Source of the DNA: Xenopus tropicalis
Taxonomy: Eukaryota > Chordata > Amphibia > Anura > Pipidae
DNA length: 64,000 nt
Direction of reading: 5' to 3'
Assembly: GCF_000004195.4 (NCBI RefSeq)
Contig: NC_030683.2
Location: 81,918,910 to 81,982,909, forward strand
This document shows positions 10,750 through 64,000 of the stretch, in pieces. Position 1 is the stretch's first letter, and every line of letters starts with the position of its first letter. The notes under the pieces are model-generated. The model saw only the letters and a list, made by a program, of their open reading frames with translations. It was not told the origin of the DNA and ran no database searches. The position numbers and the translations under genes were made by a program.

Positions 10750-13179
10750 ATAATTTTTGTCCTTTAATACATATTTTTATTAACTTCAGGAGCCCTCCAG
10801 TGAAGGTCTGTGTAATTTCACTTTAAAATGATAAAGAAATTATGCTATTTTATAAATATGGCCCTTTCAGGGTGCATTACTTAGTAACAGAGAAATTTGT
10901 TTACCTTTTTTGTTGGGACTTATACTGGTTCTACAGCATTAAAGAAACAGTAAAACCAAAAAATAAAAATGTTTTAAAGTAATTAAAATATAACTGTTGC
11001 CCTGCACTGGTAAAACTGGTGTGTGTGCTTCAGGAACAATACCATAGTTTATATAAATAAGCTGCTGTGTAGCCAAAAGGATTAATTGAACTGCTGTTTT
11101 AAAATACAAAATTTCATGAAAATTGCCCAGCACAATGAGAGCAGGTTAGGTGGTGCATATAAAACATAAAACAGATCAGCACTGTAGACTATAACCATTT
11201 TGGGGCAGAAGCTCTTTATACTTCTTATTTTACAAAATGTTTGTACTTTTTTATATACAAACTATTTAGTACATCTTTAAAATATTGTACTGTTCCTATT
11301 TGTATTTATTTAGTAGTGCCACAATTGCACTATCAATACTAACATAACTGCACAAAGTGTAATGCTGGGTGATGTACCAGTAGCAAGTATGCGTGCTGGC
11401 AATTGAGTAGAGGTAATTGGCTTGTGTATGGGGCCCACCCAACAACCTTTCTGCAGATATCTCGCTTACAGTCATTGACCAAGGAACAACGTTAACACAG
11501 TCCTCTGCCAATGGGTTTACATAGACCCCACATTATGATCCAATTGTTAGAACAAGGCAAAGATCTATTTGTTTCCCAACCTCCATTTGAGTAGATCTTT
11601 AGGTGCATGGCCAGCTTAAGAGCCATAAGCATGTATTGGGTAGACTATAACTTGCTAGCTCAAGGTATTGGACCTGCTATCCAGAACCTGGGTTTTCCAG
11701 ATAAGGGGTATTTCCGTAATTTGGATATACATACCTAAAGTCTACAAAAAAAAACATAAAATAAAAACAATAGGATAATTTTGTCTCTAGCAAGGACTAA
11801 TTATATCTTGGAATCAAGTACAAGGTACTGTTTTATTACAAAGAAAAAGGAAATAATTTTAATAAATATTAATTATTTTATTAAAATGGAGTCTATGTGA
11901 GATAATGGATACCATACCGATATAGGCTTGTGCAATCAGGAAAATTAAGATTCTGAATAATTTGTTCCAAAAAAGGTGGAATATAGCAAAATCAAATAAG
12001 AAAGATTAAAGTGATACTGACACTAGAGTTCTAGTCTTCAAAATATGAATGTACATAAAGTTACCTATAGGTCATGCTGATCATTTGTTGCTGATAGGAC
12101 TGCTTTTGTAATTGTTACTCAACCTGTCTCAAACTGTCAGTTATAGCTTCTAATGTTAACAAACTACTGCAGCACAAATATGGCAGCCTCCTCATAGAGC
12201 ACCATGGGGGATCATATATGTCAAAGCATTGAACAAATAGTTTTATGTTAATTTTACAAGGAAAATGTGTATGTTGAAAGGTGCATGCATTTGTGTTCAT
12301 TTTGTGTATTGAAAGCAATTGCATCAGGTGCAGCACCCATTCCACACCAATGCTGGAATTCTGGAGACAAAAGCAAAGCGATATTGCACTTTTCTTATTG
12401 AACTTGTGGATATAAATGACCCTTCTTTTATTTTCATTGTCAAATCAACCACAGACACTCAAAGCAAGAAAACAAGTGTAGTAAATGTTAATGAAACATT
12501 GATATAAATAAAAATCATATTAAATTTGCTGGCATTTGCTGTTCCTGGACCGTTGCACAGGAGTGGGCTCTGATGGGTTAATGTATTGGTGCCCACTGCC
12601 ATGCACAGGATTAATATAAATGTTATTTGATATTACTTTGTCCTGCAGCACACAAGCTCTGATCCTGAATATATATTTTAAAGCAAGATAAGGCTCCTGT
12701 TGTTTGCAAAACAGAATATAGCCATTGAAATACCAGGGATTGAATACCCACCATGCCAACACAAAAGTGTCAAAATCTATTCCTTTAGCAACATCAAACT
12801 AATCCCCATAAGTATATAACTGTACGCAATATTATGCAATGATTTCAGGCCAATGTAAACATTTTCTATTACAATGACAGTGGGGCTATTTATTTTTATT
12901 CATTAACTTTTAACAAGCAGTAGCTTTAAGTACTGATCCTAAAAAAAAACACTACAATGATTACTTGTAGTGGGAAAACAATTGCCTGAATCATTTCTCT
13001 CCACAATGCCTGTGAGCTGTATCTGAAAGCAAGAATTTAGTATTCAGCACTAAGCACTGACAGCACTGCAGATGAATGAGTTTAACCACTAAAATTTCTG
13101 GAGAAATTTAACATTTATCACCATTAATAAATATGTTCATTTACTAACACCCTGCACACTATCAGGACAACTAATAGTC
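10750..13179. other. First CEP164 intron, mixed old repeats
   Basis: Contains a left half of a T2 subfamily B MITE (10937-11080) and a diverged copy of the ACAGGTATGGG-ended element (about 11660-11935). A sequence at about 12300-12430 (GCATCAGGTGCAGCACC...ATTCTGG) recurs at 22650-22800 in BACE1 intron 3. No exon was found. Confidence 0.5.
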
Positions 13180-13702
13180 TTAAAGGAAACATATAGGATA
13201 AATGGGAAAAACCCTAATTTTGTAGCCAATTATGAATAATACATGGTGCTGGTTTCACTTTGTGCTAAAAATTAATCCTATTTGTAAAAATGTCCTCTTT
13301 ATTAGAGCTCCCTATATATTCTATCACTTCTCTGTCAGAGTTTGAAATGAGGGGTGGGTGTGTCCTAACGGTCCCTGCCAGAAGCACAGTAGGAGGGGGA
13401 GAGCCAATCACAGCCCTGCACTCACACAAGCACAGACAGGCTTCAGTTCTCTATCAGGTCAGCCTAGCTGCTGATTGGTTCCTATCCTACAGTGCAGTGT
13501 ACGGAGGGCCGCCGGCTCCCCAGCTCATCCAGAGAATTCAGCCAGCAGGAAGTGAAATGGATGGGTGGGGCTAGTGGGGTTTGGGGTGAATTTCTCAATA
13601 AATCAGTCCAAAACACAACTTTTTTTAACACAATCCTTCTATATCTAGAGGAGTATGATTCCCTGGTACATTGTTAATTTTTATAGGATATGTCTCCTTT
13701 AA
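13180..13702. mobile_element. T2-ended MITE (ATATAGGATAAA ends)
   Basis: TTAAAGGAAACATATAGGAT at the left matches ATAGGATATGTCTCCTTTAA at the right. The GC-richer middle holds CCAAT-like sequences (13405, 13473) that belong to the repeat rather than to the CEP164 promoter. Confidence 0.6.
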
Positions 13703-13959
13703 AGTTTTTTTTTCGAGGGGAGGGGGAGGGGTGAACAGACTGAACTCCTGCAAATGTCTCCTGATTCACCAAGTTCGATTTTTATTAAATCTGCCCCAGT
13801 ATCAGATACCAGGGTCCAATATGGGACTTAATAATTTAGGTAGTTTGTCTGTTCCTGCCAAACAGTTGCAAAGTCTGCAGTGGATTTCAAGAGAGAAGAA
13901 CCTGGTACTCACATATCTCCCTCACTGCATTCGGATCACAGGATTTCCTCTAAAATCTA

Positions 13960-14235
13960 AATCAGTGATCCCCAACCAGTGGCTCAGGAGCAACATGTTG
14001 CCCCCAGTGGCCTCAAAGCAGGTGCTTATTTTTGAATTTCTGGCTTAGAGGCAAGTTTTGGTTACATAAAACCAGATGTACTGCCAAACAGAGCCTCCTG
14101 TAGGATGCCAGTCCACATAGGGGCTACCATATAGTCAATAACAGGCCTAATTTGGCACCTTAGGAACTTTGTTATGCTTGTGTTGCTCCCCAGCTCTTTT
14201 TACATTTGAATGTGGCTCACAGCTCCAGGGCTTCA
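13960..14235. repeat. Interspersed repeat (CCCCAACCAGTGGCTCAGGAG)
   Basis: Matches, with divergence, 1170-1430 and in inverted orientation 28041-28305. Class not determined. Confidence 0.5.
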
Positions 14236-14600
14236 TGGATTACTGGGACACGTACAAATCTACCTTCCTCCCACAGCTGCTATTAAGTTCCCTGCACGAA
14301 ACATAAAATATCCTGGTCCAGCTGAGTTCTACAAATGACAGTGCATTATGGAGCGCTGACTCCAGCAAGACTTCTAAGTTCTAAGTTCACAAACCGTTCC
14401 CCGCATTGTCTTTATCCAAGTCTGCCTTCTAACATTCCACACACTGCTCTCTCCATTCCATGAACTGAACTCTCCACTGCACCCTCTCCTCAATTCGCAT
14501 TCTATTTCCAGGAGCCACTTTGCTTTATACTTTCTATAACAACATAGTGTGGCCCCCAAGTACACCCAGATCTAGAACGAGGTTGAAATATAATACATAC

Positions 14601-14690
14601 CAGCTTCTCCTCTCTAACTGCCCCGCTTCCAGGGACGCTTCCTGCGTTGCCCTGCACCATCCAAAATATACACTTCCGGGGCCTCACCGC
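14601..14690 (-). other. cep164: Probable non-coding first exon of CEP164
   Basis: On the minus strand a strong donor (CTG/GTATGT) lies at 14601-14595. Upstream of it is GC-richer sequence with an ETS-like site. No other donor that strong lies between the BACE1 start and the CEP164 start codon. The 5' boundary is a guess; no transcript was available. Confidence 0.5.
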
Positions 14691-15287
14691 CTGGCAACTG
14701 TGTTAGTCTATGTTCTTTTATTGCTGATTGGCTACGGAGAAATGTGTTCCTCTATTGATTGGTTTCTCTGTATGTCAATCGTTCAGATCTGTAGGAGGAG
14801 GCGTGGCTTGCATCGATGGCTTTTTGGGAGATGTAGTTTCTCAGCTCTTCCATTTACTATTGGTGTAATGAAAACGGTCTAATTACATGCAGCCAGCCGT
14901 ATAGCAGGCAATATACATAGATGGATCGTTATTGCACCAATCTGCATATACCTTTGTATTTGCGTTATACAACTTATTGACAACACTTACTCTGGTTTAT
15001 AACCACATGGGGTTTTGGACACGGCTGAAAGAAGATATATTGCGGGGCCTGGCACATCCCAGCATCCTGCTTGGTCCTCCTTTCCGGAGACCTTTAGCTG
15101 AGAGCATCCCTTCTTCTTAGCAAAGGGGAGGGAGGAGAAATGTTCCAAGGTCTGTGTAATCTGCTCTCACTATCTGAGGCTACCATGGACCATTGAGGCT
15201 GCTTCCAGTGGAGTCGGTGTTGCCTGGGGATTTCTCTGAGTCACCTCTCCACTGAGATACAGAGGGAAGGAGGAGCAGGTTGGAAAC
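14601..15287. promoter_or_regulatory. Divergent promoter region shared by CEP164 and BACE1
   Basis: About 690 bp separate the predicted CEP164 exon 1 donor from the BACE1 ATG. No TATA box stands out. Visible motifs: an ETS-like core ACTTCCGG at 14672-14679; an imperfect X-box with a perfect GGCAAC half-site at 14686-14698; two inverted CCAAT boxes (ATTGG) at 14727 and 14758, 31 bp apart; and, on the minus strand, ACTACATCTCCCA at 14825-14837, which fits the ZNF143-type motif ACTAYRNNNCCCR. Motif matches are by eye. Confidence 0.6.
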
Positions 15288-33575
<18,288 letters not shown>

Positions 33576-34485
33576 ACAATTTCTGCTTCCACTCCCTGTC
33601 TGGCTCCACTCAAGGAGCAGCAGCATTTAATGACCTAACCGAAGGGGACCTGTACAGCCTGAGCACTTTCTGCAAATACAATACTAACAGGAACTGTCAA
33701 CTGGTGCAGTAGGGAGGTAGCAAGACTCAGATAATGTGAGATGAACCAGAGCAGACTCATAAACTGCCTATTACTCCTAAGCAACTAAATGATTTAAAGG
33801 CATTTTTAAGCTGAATACAGGATGAAGATGCAAAGTTTTAAAAATACAAAGCCATATTGCAAATACCATGCATTTTACCGGGGGCAAGTTTCCAATTGCT
33901 GCTTTTAGGGAGCATTTTCTTTATTATCTTAATGTAACAAAAAGATGTAAGACAGATGTGAAAAACACTGGCAGAGTGACAGCAGGATGGAACAGGGAAA
34001 TAACAGGTTATGGTTTATTTGTTTTATTTATTATTTTCTTTCTTAGTAGGGTAAGGAAGTAAGATGGTGGTCTTTGGTCTTATTCATTTATGATTTATCA
34101 CTTGCAGTGGTGGGATAAAGAACTCCTGTGGAGCATTCATGAAAATAAATTGCCTTCCTGTTAACTCAAGGGTAATTATACAACTGTTTTTAAGGATAGG
34201 TTTAAATAATAACAAAAATGTAAGGAGGCTATTATAAGCTAGGAAAGAAACTAAAGAAGGTTTGTGTGAATTAGGTAATAGAGTTACACATTCCATGATC
34301 TGTGCCAGTGTAGGAACCCTGCACTCATCAGTCACAGAGAGTGTAAAAACAAGTTCTTCATTTCAATGATTTGAAATACACTTTACTTATGTAACTCAGA
34401 GTGAGGAAAATACTTACTCTTAACCCAGTCCTCCCAATTTTGGCCAAAGGAAATGTAACTACATGTATGGCTGCCTATGTTAGCT

Positions 34486-34840
34486 TTAAAGGGGATGCTC
34501 ACCTTCAGACAAAAGGAGGAGGACTTGGCTGCAGGCAAAAAAAAAGTTCCCTCTCCTGCTTCACTTGCATATCTTTGATACCATTGGTTGGCAAGATTCA
34601 GCCAAGCCAATCCAATCATTGAAATGCAAATGAAGCAGGAGAGGGAAGGCATGGGCAGTAACCAGCTCAGTGTCAAATTCCTGTTTTTGGCAGAATGCAA
34701 GCTGGATTCACTGATCCCTTCAGAAGAGGAGAGAGCAACGCAGCACTGATCCTGGTCTGTAGCTTCAAAACTAAACATTTTAAATAATAAAGATGCTGCT
34801 TAAATTAAGACTTTTGTCTAAAGGTGAACCACTCCTTTAA
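34486..34840. mobile_element. T2-ended MITE in the BACE1 3' UTR
   Basis: TTAAAGGGGATGCTCACCTT and AAGGTGAACCACTCCTTTAA are inverted. Short open frames here are part of the repeat. Confidence 0.65.
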
Positions 34841-35873
34841 AAACAATGAATGAGAGAAATGAGAGGAGACACAAGTAATTCATACATGGTGTATCCATTA
34901 ACTATACTGTGTGTGTCACTGCAGCTCCCACTTGCCTGTAATATATAACAAAAACAACCAGCTTGGGAATTCCATGTTTTTTGTATTTGTATGTTAGGCT
35001 GACTTCTCTCTTCCATTCTTATTGTTAAATCCTCACAGCCATTTTTAACCATCAATAAAGGACATATTAACAAGCCATGCATATATAAGGTAAACCGATT
35101 CCATCACGTTGTTGATTCTGAGAGTGTCTAAACTCCATGCCATAAGGCATTTTTATTCTGCCAGTATTAACCCTTTAAAGCTGCAGTAAAAATATTTATT
35201 ACTAGTCCAGTAGATTCTGGCTAATGGTCCTTTAAACTGTAAAGTTGGTCAGTCTCCAGTATTTGAACTAAATGGAGTAGTGATACTGGCTAACTAAGCT
35301 AGGTAATCTTGTATTTTTTCAAAAAAACTAGGAACTGACAATACTTTTAAAACTGACCTAGTTCTCTTGCATCTAGCTGAGAAACACTGGGAGCTCTAGT
35401 TCTGTTAGAGCTTTAGCACTGAAGGTGGCCTTTGCTTGGTTTGTAGCATTATAGCAAGACACTTACAGCCATACACTCACACTGAAACCTTCAAGTGAGT
35501 AACAGCAGAGATACTCTCAGATAGGAATTGTCACACTATATGATCTCTAATCACACCAGGGACCTGAAGCCTATGCACTGTTCAGAATATCACATCTGCA
35601 AACATAACATGGCAGTTGGGGGGATGGATCTAGTCTTAGATCTGCAAATGCTTTGCCTCCATACATTAATCGAAACTGAAAATCCACCTTTAGTATGTGT
35701 GCTCATTAAATGTAAAGCATAAAAAATGGCTTTGTTAAATACAATCCGGTGTGTAAATATTCATATTTTATAAATATCAGTTCTTTGTGTTATTTAATGT
35801 ATAAAATGGGTGACATTGACATGTATGGAAACCATGCTTGTTATGTTGAGGAATCACTGTTTTTTTTATCATG

Positions 35874-35879
35874 AATAAA
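35874..35879 (+). terminator. bace1: Candidate BACE1 poly(A) signal
   Basis: AATAAA about 2.3 kb after the BACE1 stop, before the convergent RNF214 gene. It may be an alternative to the earlier hexamers near 34787 and 35052. Confidence 0.45.
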
Positions 35880-35895
35880 ACATTCTGTATGTTGC

Positions 35896-36463
35896 AGAGT
35901 GCAGAGCCAGGAAGGAATGTAAATATACTTGCGTCTCTGAGTGCTTGTGCTAGTCATGTAGGTAGGTGTTTTGCTCCTAGAACAGCTATTATTAGTTTCT
36001 GAAAAAGTTAAAGGAGGATTAGGAGATATACATAACTTTTCCAATTGGACTAGATGCCAAGGAGTATTTGCAGGTCACCTCATCTAATGTAACAAAAAAT
36101 AATAATGCTTTATAGATTGCATAATTTACTACCAGTTACTCTATTGCTGCAGAAGCTAAAACATACCCTTTCATCCTCCTTAGCTAAAGCTCATCTTTCG
36201 GTGCCTTATGTGTATTTTTCCTAAAAGCCATGACAGTTTTTTCAGTGGAAACATGCTAAAATGATTATATTTTGAACTAAAAAGCTGGTATATGATTTAG
36301 TAGCACTCCTGTAGCAACTCAAAGATCTCCTGCAATCTATGCGATTAAACGGTAAGGAAAACATTAGGGGAGTTGATTTCTCAGCTACTGCTCTGTTGCT
36401 TATGTATTCAGAGATATTTCTGACATTAAAAAAATGACAGTGAATGTGCGAGGATTATTTTGA
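35896..36463. other. Intergenic gap between convergent BACE1 and RNF214
   Basis: No gene. It lies between the two predicted poly(A) regions. Confidence 0.45.
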
Positions 36464-36469
36464 TTTATT
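36464..36469 (-). terminator. rnf214: Candidate RNF214 poly(A) signal
   Basis: TTTATT on the plus strand is AATAAA on the minus strand, about 300 bp after the RNF214 stop. If used, the convergent BACE1 and RNF214 transcripts end about 0.6 kb apart. Confidence 0.4.
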
Positions 36470-36766
36470 CTGAGGGGGAAATGGAATGGTAATAAACAGA
36501 TACAATCATATAGGTAAAAGAACTGCCTAGGACAAAAGTGGTTTTTCATGGAGGCAGACATACAAATTTGTCCAACAATGCAGACACAAAAAGACCTTTC
36601 TGAGTGAGATACTGAGGCAATAATAATGCAAATTGGGAAATAAGCACAACCCAGTATATATCTAAATAAAATATTTTTTACAAAATCTATATTGACAAAT
36701 ATATATACATTTCAAGTTAGTCTGCAGCTGAAAACATAAGCAGTCCCATGGATAACACAGCGAATA

Positions 36767-61190
<24,424 letters not shown>

Positions 61191-61566
61191 CTATACAAAT
61201 AAGCTATATTAATAACTTGGCCAGAGACAATAATAAATGTTTTTATTAAATACACTTTATTAAAAAAAGTGACAGAAGGTCCAAATATGATTGTCTCTAA
61301 TAGGTGGCAGATGCAACTATTAATTTCTAATTATACTGTATGCCTGTAACAAAGTAAACTGAGTGCAAATTAAAGACAATCAGGTTAGGGTAAATAGCTA
61401 AAACTATGGAAAGCTGGCTGCCGTGCTTGGAAACCAAACTATATTTCCTATCATTAACAGAAGCTGGAGAGAAACAGTTTGGAATACTTTGATCATCTCG
61501 GGAGACTGAAGCACATTCTAAACCAGCAGACGAATCCTGGGACGGATAAAGCACACTCAGACCTAC

Positions 61567-61625
61567 CGTGTGCTGCAAAGCAACCCGCGCTTCCGCCTCC
61601 GCTCTTGCGTGTCACAGGGGCTGTA
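61567..61625 (-). other. rnf214: Probable non-coding first exon of RNF214
   Basis: A donor ACG/GTAGGT on the minus strand ends at 61567. The sequence above it is GC-rich and lies in the divergent promoter. The first coding exon begins exactly at its acceptor with the ATG, so the 5' UTR must come from another exon. The 5' end is a guess. Confidence 0.55.
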
Positions 61626-61682
61626 CTACACCGGAAATGATGTAGTTGTCATCAAGTCTGACCTGAACACGGAAGGGAACAT
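61568..61682. promoter_or_regulatory. Divergent promoter of RNF214 and PCSK7
   Basis: About 115 bp lie between the RNF214 exon 1 donor and a likely PCSK7 exon 1 donor (CAT/GTAAGC, 61683). The region is locally GC-rich, has no TATA box, and contains an ETS-like ACCGGAAAT at 61630-61638 and a second GGAA core near 61671. First exons of the two genes must overlap or nearly touch. Confidence 0.55.
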
Positions 61683-62216
61683 GTAAGCGTAAGCAGTAGA
61701 AGAGGTACATGGGGCAGATACTGTATTATTTGCGAAGAGAAATGCCAAAATGATGAGTTGAGTTTAACCCAACGGAGAATGGGCCACTTTATCAGTATCG
61801 GGTAAATCCTATTTTCTTCTATTACAGTACTAAGTTTCCTGCATGTGTTTCTAAGAGAGTTTAGAATGGCAAGTTAGTTATAAGCGAGGAAGGAATGCTT
61901 GGAGGGGAATGGGAGAGGTGCTGTTGGGAACACCCAGGAGTCTATAGGCTTATTTATTAATAGTTACTATATTTTGAAATCGGTTTGCAGTGACACTTAC
62001 TGCTTTACAGGTTTAACTATACACATAAGTCTCTCTCCTGGACTGTATTGCCTGCAGCTTTGTTTGTTTGTTTGTTTTCTAAATATCACAATTAGCTTTT
62101 AAAGGACAGAATGGTAATTATCTTTTTAAGCTAAAAATTTCCCTTCAGAAAAATATTAACTATTACATATATATGCAGAAGGGGTCCTATTGATAATGTT
62201 ATACTGTTTTTATCAG
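61683..62216. other. Probable PCSK7 intron 1
   Basis: Lies between a GTAAGC donor at 61683 and a TTTTTATCAG acceptor at 62216. Holds a short (TTTG)n at 62060. No coding exon was recognised. Confidence 0.45.
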
Positions 62217-62263
62217 GTCCTAATGCACTTGCTGGACTGCCCTTCGGGGAATGGGCCATCAGA
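62217..62263 (+). other. pcsk7: PCSK7 5' UTR part with an out-of-frame upstream ATG
   Basis: An acceptor-like TTTTTATCAG precedes 62217. An ATG at 62223 in weak context opens a 56-codon frame that overlaps the PCSK7 start and stops at about 62393. Confidence 0.45.
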
Positions 62264-62695
62264 ATGTATCCCTTTCCTGTCTCCTCCTTGTGCCTTTGCT
62301 GTTATATCACTTTCGTTGTCTTCCACTCTCCCCCAACACATGCTGCCTGCTCTCTGCACAACATGGAGGATGTCAGCTCTGGAGATGAGCTGACCTGGGC
62401 TGTGCATCTGGACTCATCAGGTTCCAGTGGACAAAAGGAGAAAATGGATGCCTTTGCAGAGCAACTTTCCAGATCCACAGGACTACAGAACCGAGGTGTT
62501 ATAGGGGAGCTAAAGGACCATTACCTATTTGCCTACAGGGGAAGTATTCAATGCCAAGAGGATGCTCGAAGGAAAGCCCATGAACTTTTTACACAGCATG
62601 AAGGTGTGAGGTGGTATTCAGAGCAAAAACTACTGAAGAGATCTAAAAGGAGTTTGCACTTTAATGACCCCAAATATCCACAGCAGTGGCACTTG
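62264..62695 (+). CDS. pcsk7: PCSK7, proprotein convertase 7 (first coding exon only; prodomain)
   Basis: PCSK7 is a membrane-bound subtilisin-like protease of the secretory pathway that cuts after basic motifs. This exon gives 144 residues in phase 0 and ends HL at donor TTG/GTAAGT. Seen: a likely signal peptide (SSLCLCCYITFVVF, about 7-20), the prodomain core LTWAVHLDSSG, GELKDHYLFAYRG and EGVRWYSEQKLLKRSKRSLH. The autocleavage site RSKR is at 126-129. HFNDPKYPQQWHL, the start of the catalytic domain, is identical to the family. The catalytic Asp, His and Ser lie beyond the window. The start at 62264 (A at -3) is the first in-frame ATG in this exon; the N-terminus differs from mammals, so it is less sure than the rest. 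Confidence 0.92.
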
Positions 62696-64000
62696 GTAAG
62701 TGGATTTTAATTCTGCTATATTTATAGCTGTTTTGTTATTGCTATGCCATTCCATTTCTTGCGTGGAACATCATCTCTAGTTAATGTTCTTGTGGATTTT
62801 AAATGTGTTTTTGAAAGGTGTGGATCAGTAGGTGTGCTAACACTTTCTGTTAAATGGAAACATTTTTTTCCATACATTTAAAGGAAACTATCTATGTAAG
62901 ATCATAAAATCCAACACGCTGCAGCACAGAATACCGAATTCAGTGTGCTGCAGTGTGTTGGACTTTATAGTCAGATATCAACAAGCGTTGATATAGGTAA
63001 GCATTACCAATTCATATTGAGATTGATATTATCTGTGTAAGACCAATACTATTTCTATAAGTGCATTGCACCTAGACATTGTACATTGTGACAGGGAAGT
63101 TAGTTTCCCTGTTATCTTGACTCCAGCTTTGAATAACATATAGTATTTTATGGTTTCAGTTCCTGTGACCTATGAAATTGAATTCTGAAATCTTTAACAT
63201 ACATTTTTTTTGATAAATGCCTTTAAAGATATTGCTGTTTGCCTTCCTATTTTAAGTTAAAACACTGGTGTGGGAGAGAGGATGGACTTTTGTATGCTTT
63301 CAGGTTTGTTTTTCACTCTGCGTTGCAGTGCTGGGGCAATAGGGTTGATTCCAGCCAGGGCACTGTCAGCAGTTTCCTCTTGCACTCCAAAAACATACAG
63401 GCAAGTTCAAGATCTTGATTATACAGAATATATTAAGTGTGAATGTGATAGGTACCTTAGATTGTACCTTAGATTGTAAGATCCTCTGGGGCAGGGACTT
63501 ATGTGTATAATGTATTATCTCGTAATGCACTTTAGAATATATTGACGTTGTAGGTCAACCAGTAAACATCATAAGAAATGCTGATTTGTAACAACTTTGT
63601 TGACAGATATGGAAACTTAAACTGGAATTTGGTCAGTGCAGCAATTACTGTTCATTGATTAGCTTCAGCTAAAGCACATATTTACATTTTGCTAGATATG
63701 TTTGTTAACTGAAATGCCTTAACAGTGTTAAAAAAAAAAAAAAGTGGCAGGTGGAAAAAAAATATAGCTGGTGGGGAAAAAATAATAAATAACTAGAAAA
63801 GTAAGTTTGAGAACAAACTTCATGTTGGGTTGAAAAACATGAAGTCACTGAATGGGCTCCGCCCACTTTCTCTAACCTTGGGCCACAGTTATATAGTAAA
63901 AACCACTATGCAAAGTTTGGGGACCCCGGTTTTAATAGTGTCTGAATGGCAGCAATTTAAATTTCCCCACTGAAAGCCAAGGAGTGACATCTGATTGGCG
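62696..64000. other. PCSK7 intron, no further exon in window
   Basis: An inverted repeat (CCAACACGCTGCAGCAC, GTGCTGCAGTGTGTTGG) occupies about 62910-62965. A short LINE 3'-end relic lies at 63466-63540. The next conserved PCSK7 block after QQWHL was not found before 64000. Confidence 0.55.

Larger units (their letters stand above)
33576..35895 (+). other. bace1: BACE1 3' UTR (predicted)
   Basis: Non-coding sequence after the stop, with AATAAA-type hexamers near 34787 and 35052 and a clear one at 35874. It carries a T2-like MITE at 34486-34840. The end is inferred from the last good signal. Confidence 0.5.

Noticed and set aside
13290..13574. CCAAT boxes and GC-rich patch as a second CEP164 promoter
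   Set aside because: They lie inside a T2-ended MITE with clear inverted ends, so they are repeat sequence.
34383..34778. 131-codon minus-strand frame downstream of BACE1
   Set aside because: Most of it lies in a T2-ended MITE in the 3' UTR; no homology was seen.
62190..62393. 67-codon frame as the true PCSK7 N-terminus
   Set aside because: It is out of frame with the conserved prodomain; kept only as a possible upstream ORF.

Overview
The window is vertebrate nuclear DNA, almost certainly from a Xenopus frog. It is intron-rich and AT-rich and is full of short inverted-repeat elements that end in TTAAAGG...CCTTTAA at TTAA sites (the T2 MITE family known from Xenopus). It holds four protein genes in the order and orientation of human 11q23.3: CEP164 (minus, 5' part only), BACE1 (plus, complete), RNF214 (minus, complete) and PCSK7 (plus, first coding exon only). 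The sequence alone does not tell X. tropicalis from an X. laevis subgenome. All gene models were built by hand from conserved protein blocks, splice sites and frame continuity. No transcript data were available.

Layout. 1-14.6 kb: CEP164 runs leftward from a non-coding first exon near 14.6 kb. Its first three coding exons (10.2, 8.8 and 3.1 kb) encode the conserved N-terminus and WW domain, and the gene continues beyond position 1. 14.6-15.3 kb: a compact divergent promoter shared with BACE1, with CCAAT, ETS-like, ZNF143-like and weak X-box-like sequences. 15.3-33.6 kb: BACE1 in nine exons gives a 502-residue beta-secretase with both catalytic aspartates, six conserved disulfide cysteines, four N-glycosylation sites, the transmembrane segment and the DDISLL tail. 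BACE1 and RNF214 converge at about 35.9-36.5 kb. 36.8-61.2 kb: RNF214 in 23 coding exons gives 826 residues ending in a RING-H2 domain. 61.57-61.68 kb: a second divergent promoter. 62.26-62.70 kb: the PCSK7 prodomain exon.

The most unusual feature is in RNF214. Between its acidic N-terminal exon and its coiled-coil exons lie eight very short phase 0-0 exons (45-63 bp) at 47.27-58.00 kb. All end in a VQ or IQ pair and most begin TD. They look like tandem copies of one exon and add 154 residues. Every splice junction rebuilds a [V/I]Q-TD-like motif that resembles LC8 (DYNLL) dynein light chain ligands. The human protein, as I remember it, has a single such junction. The array may be a multivalent LC8-binding ladder whose length could be tuned by exon skipping. 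The exon array is read directly from sequence; the LC8 role is inference.

Repeats fill most introns: T2 MITEs (several nested in one another), a 1.95 kb piggyBac-like element nested in a T2-ended element, a decayed Tc1/mariner transposase gene, an L2/CR1-like reverse transcriptase relic inside the RNF214 exon array, hAT-type MITEs with 8-bp target duplications, and long hairpin elements. No CRISPR, rRNA, tRNA or viral gene was seen.
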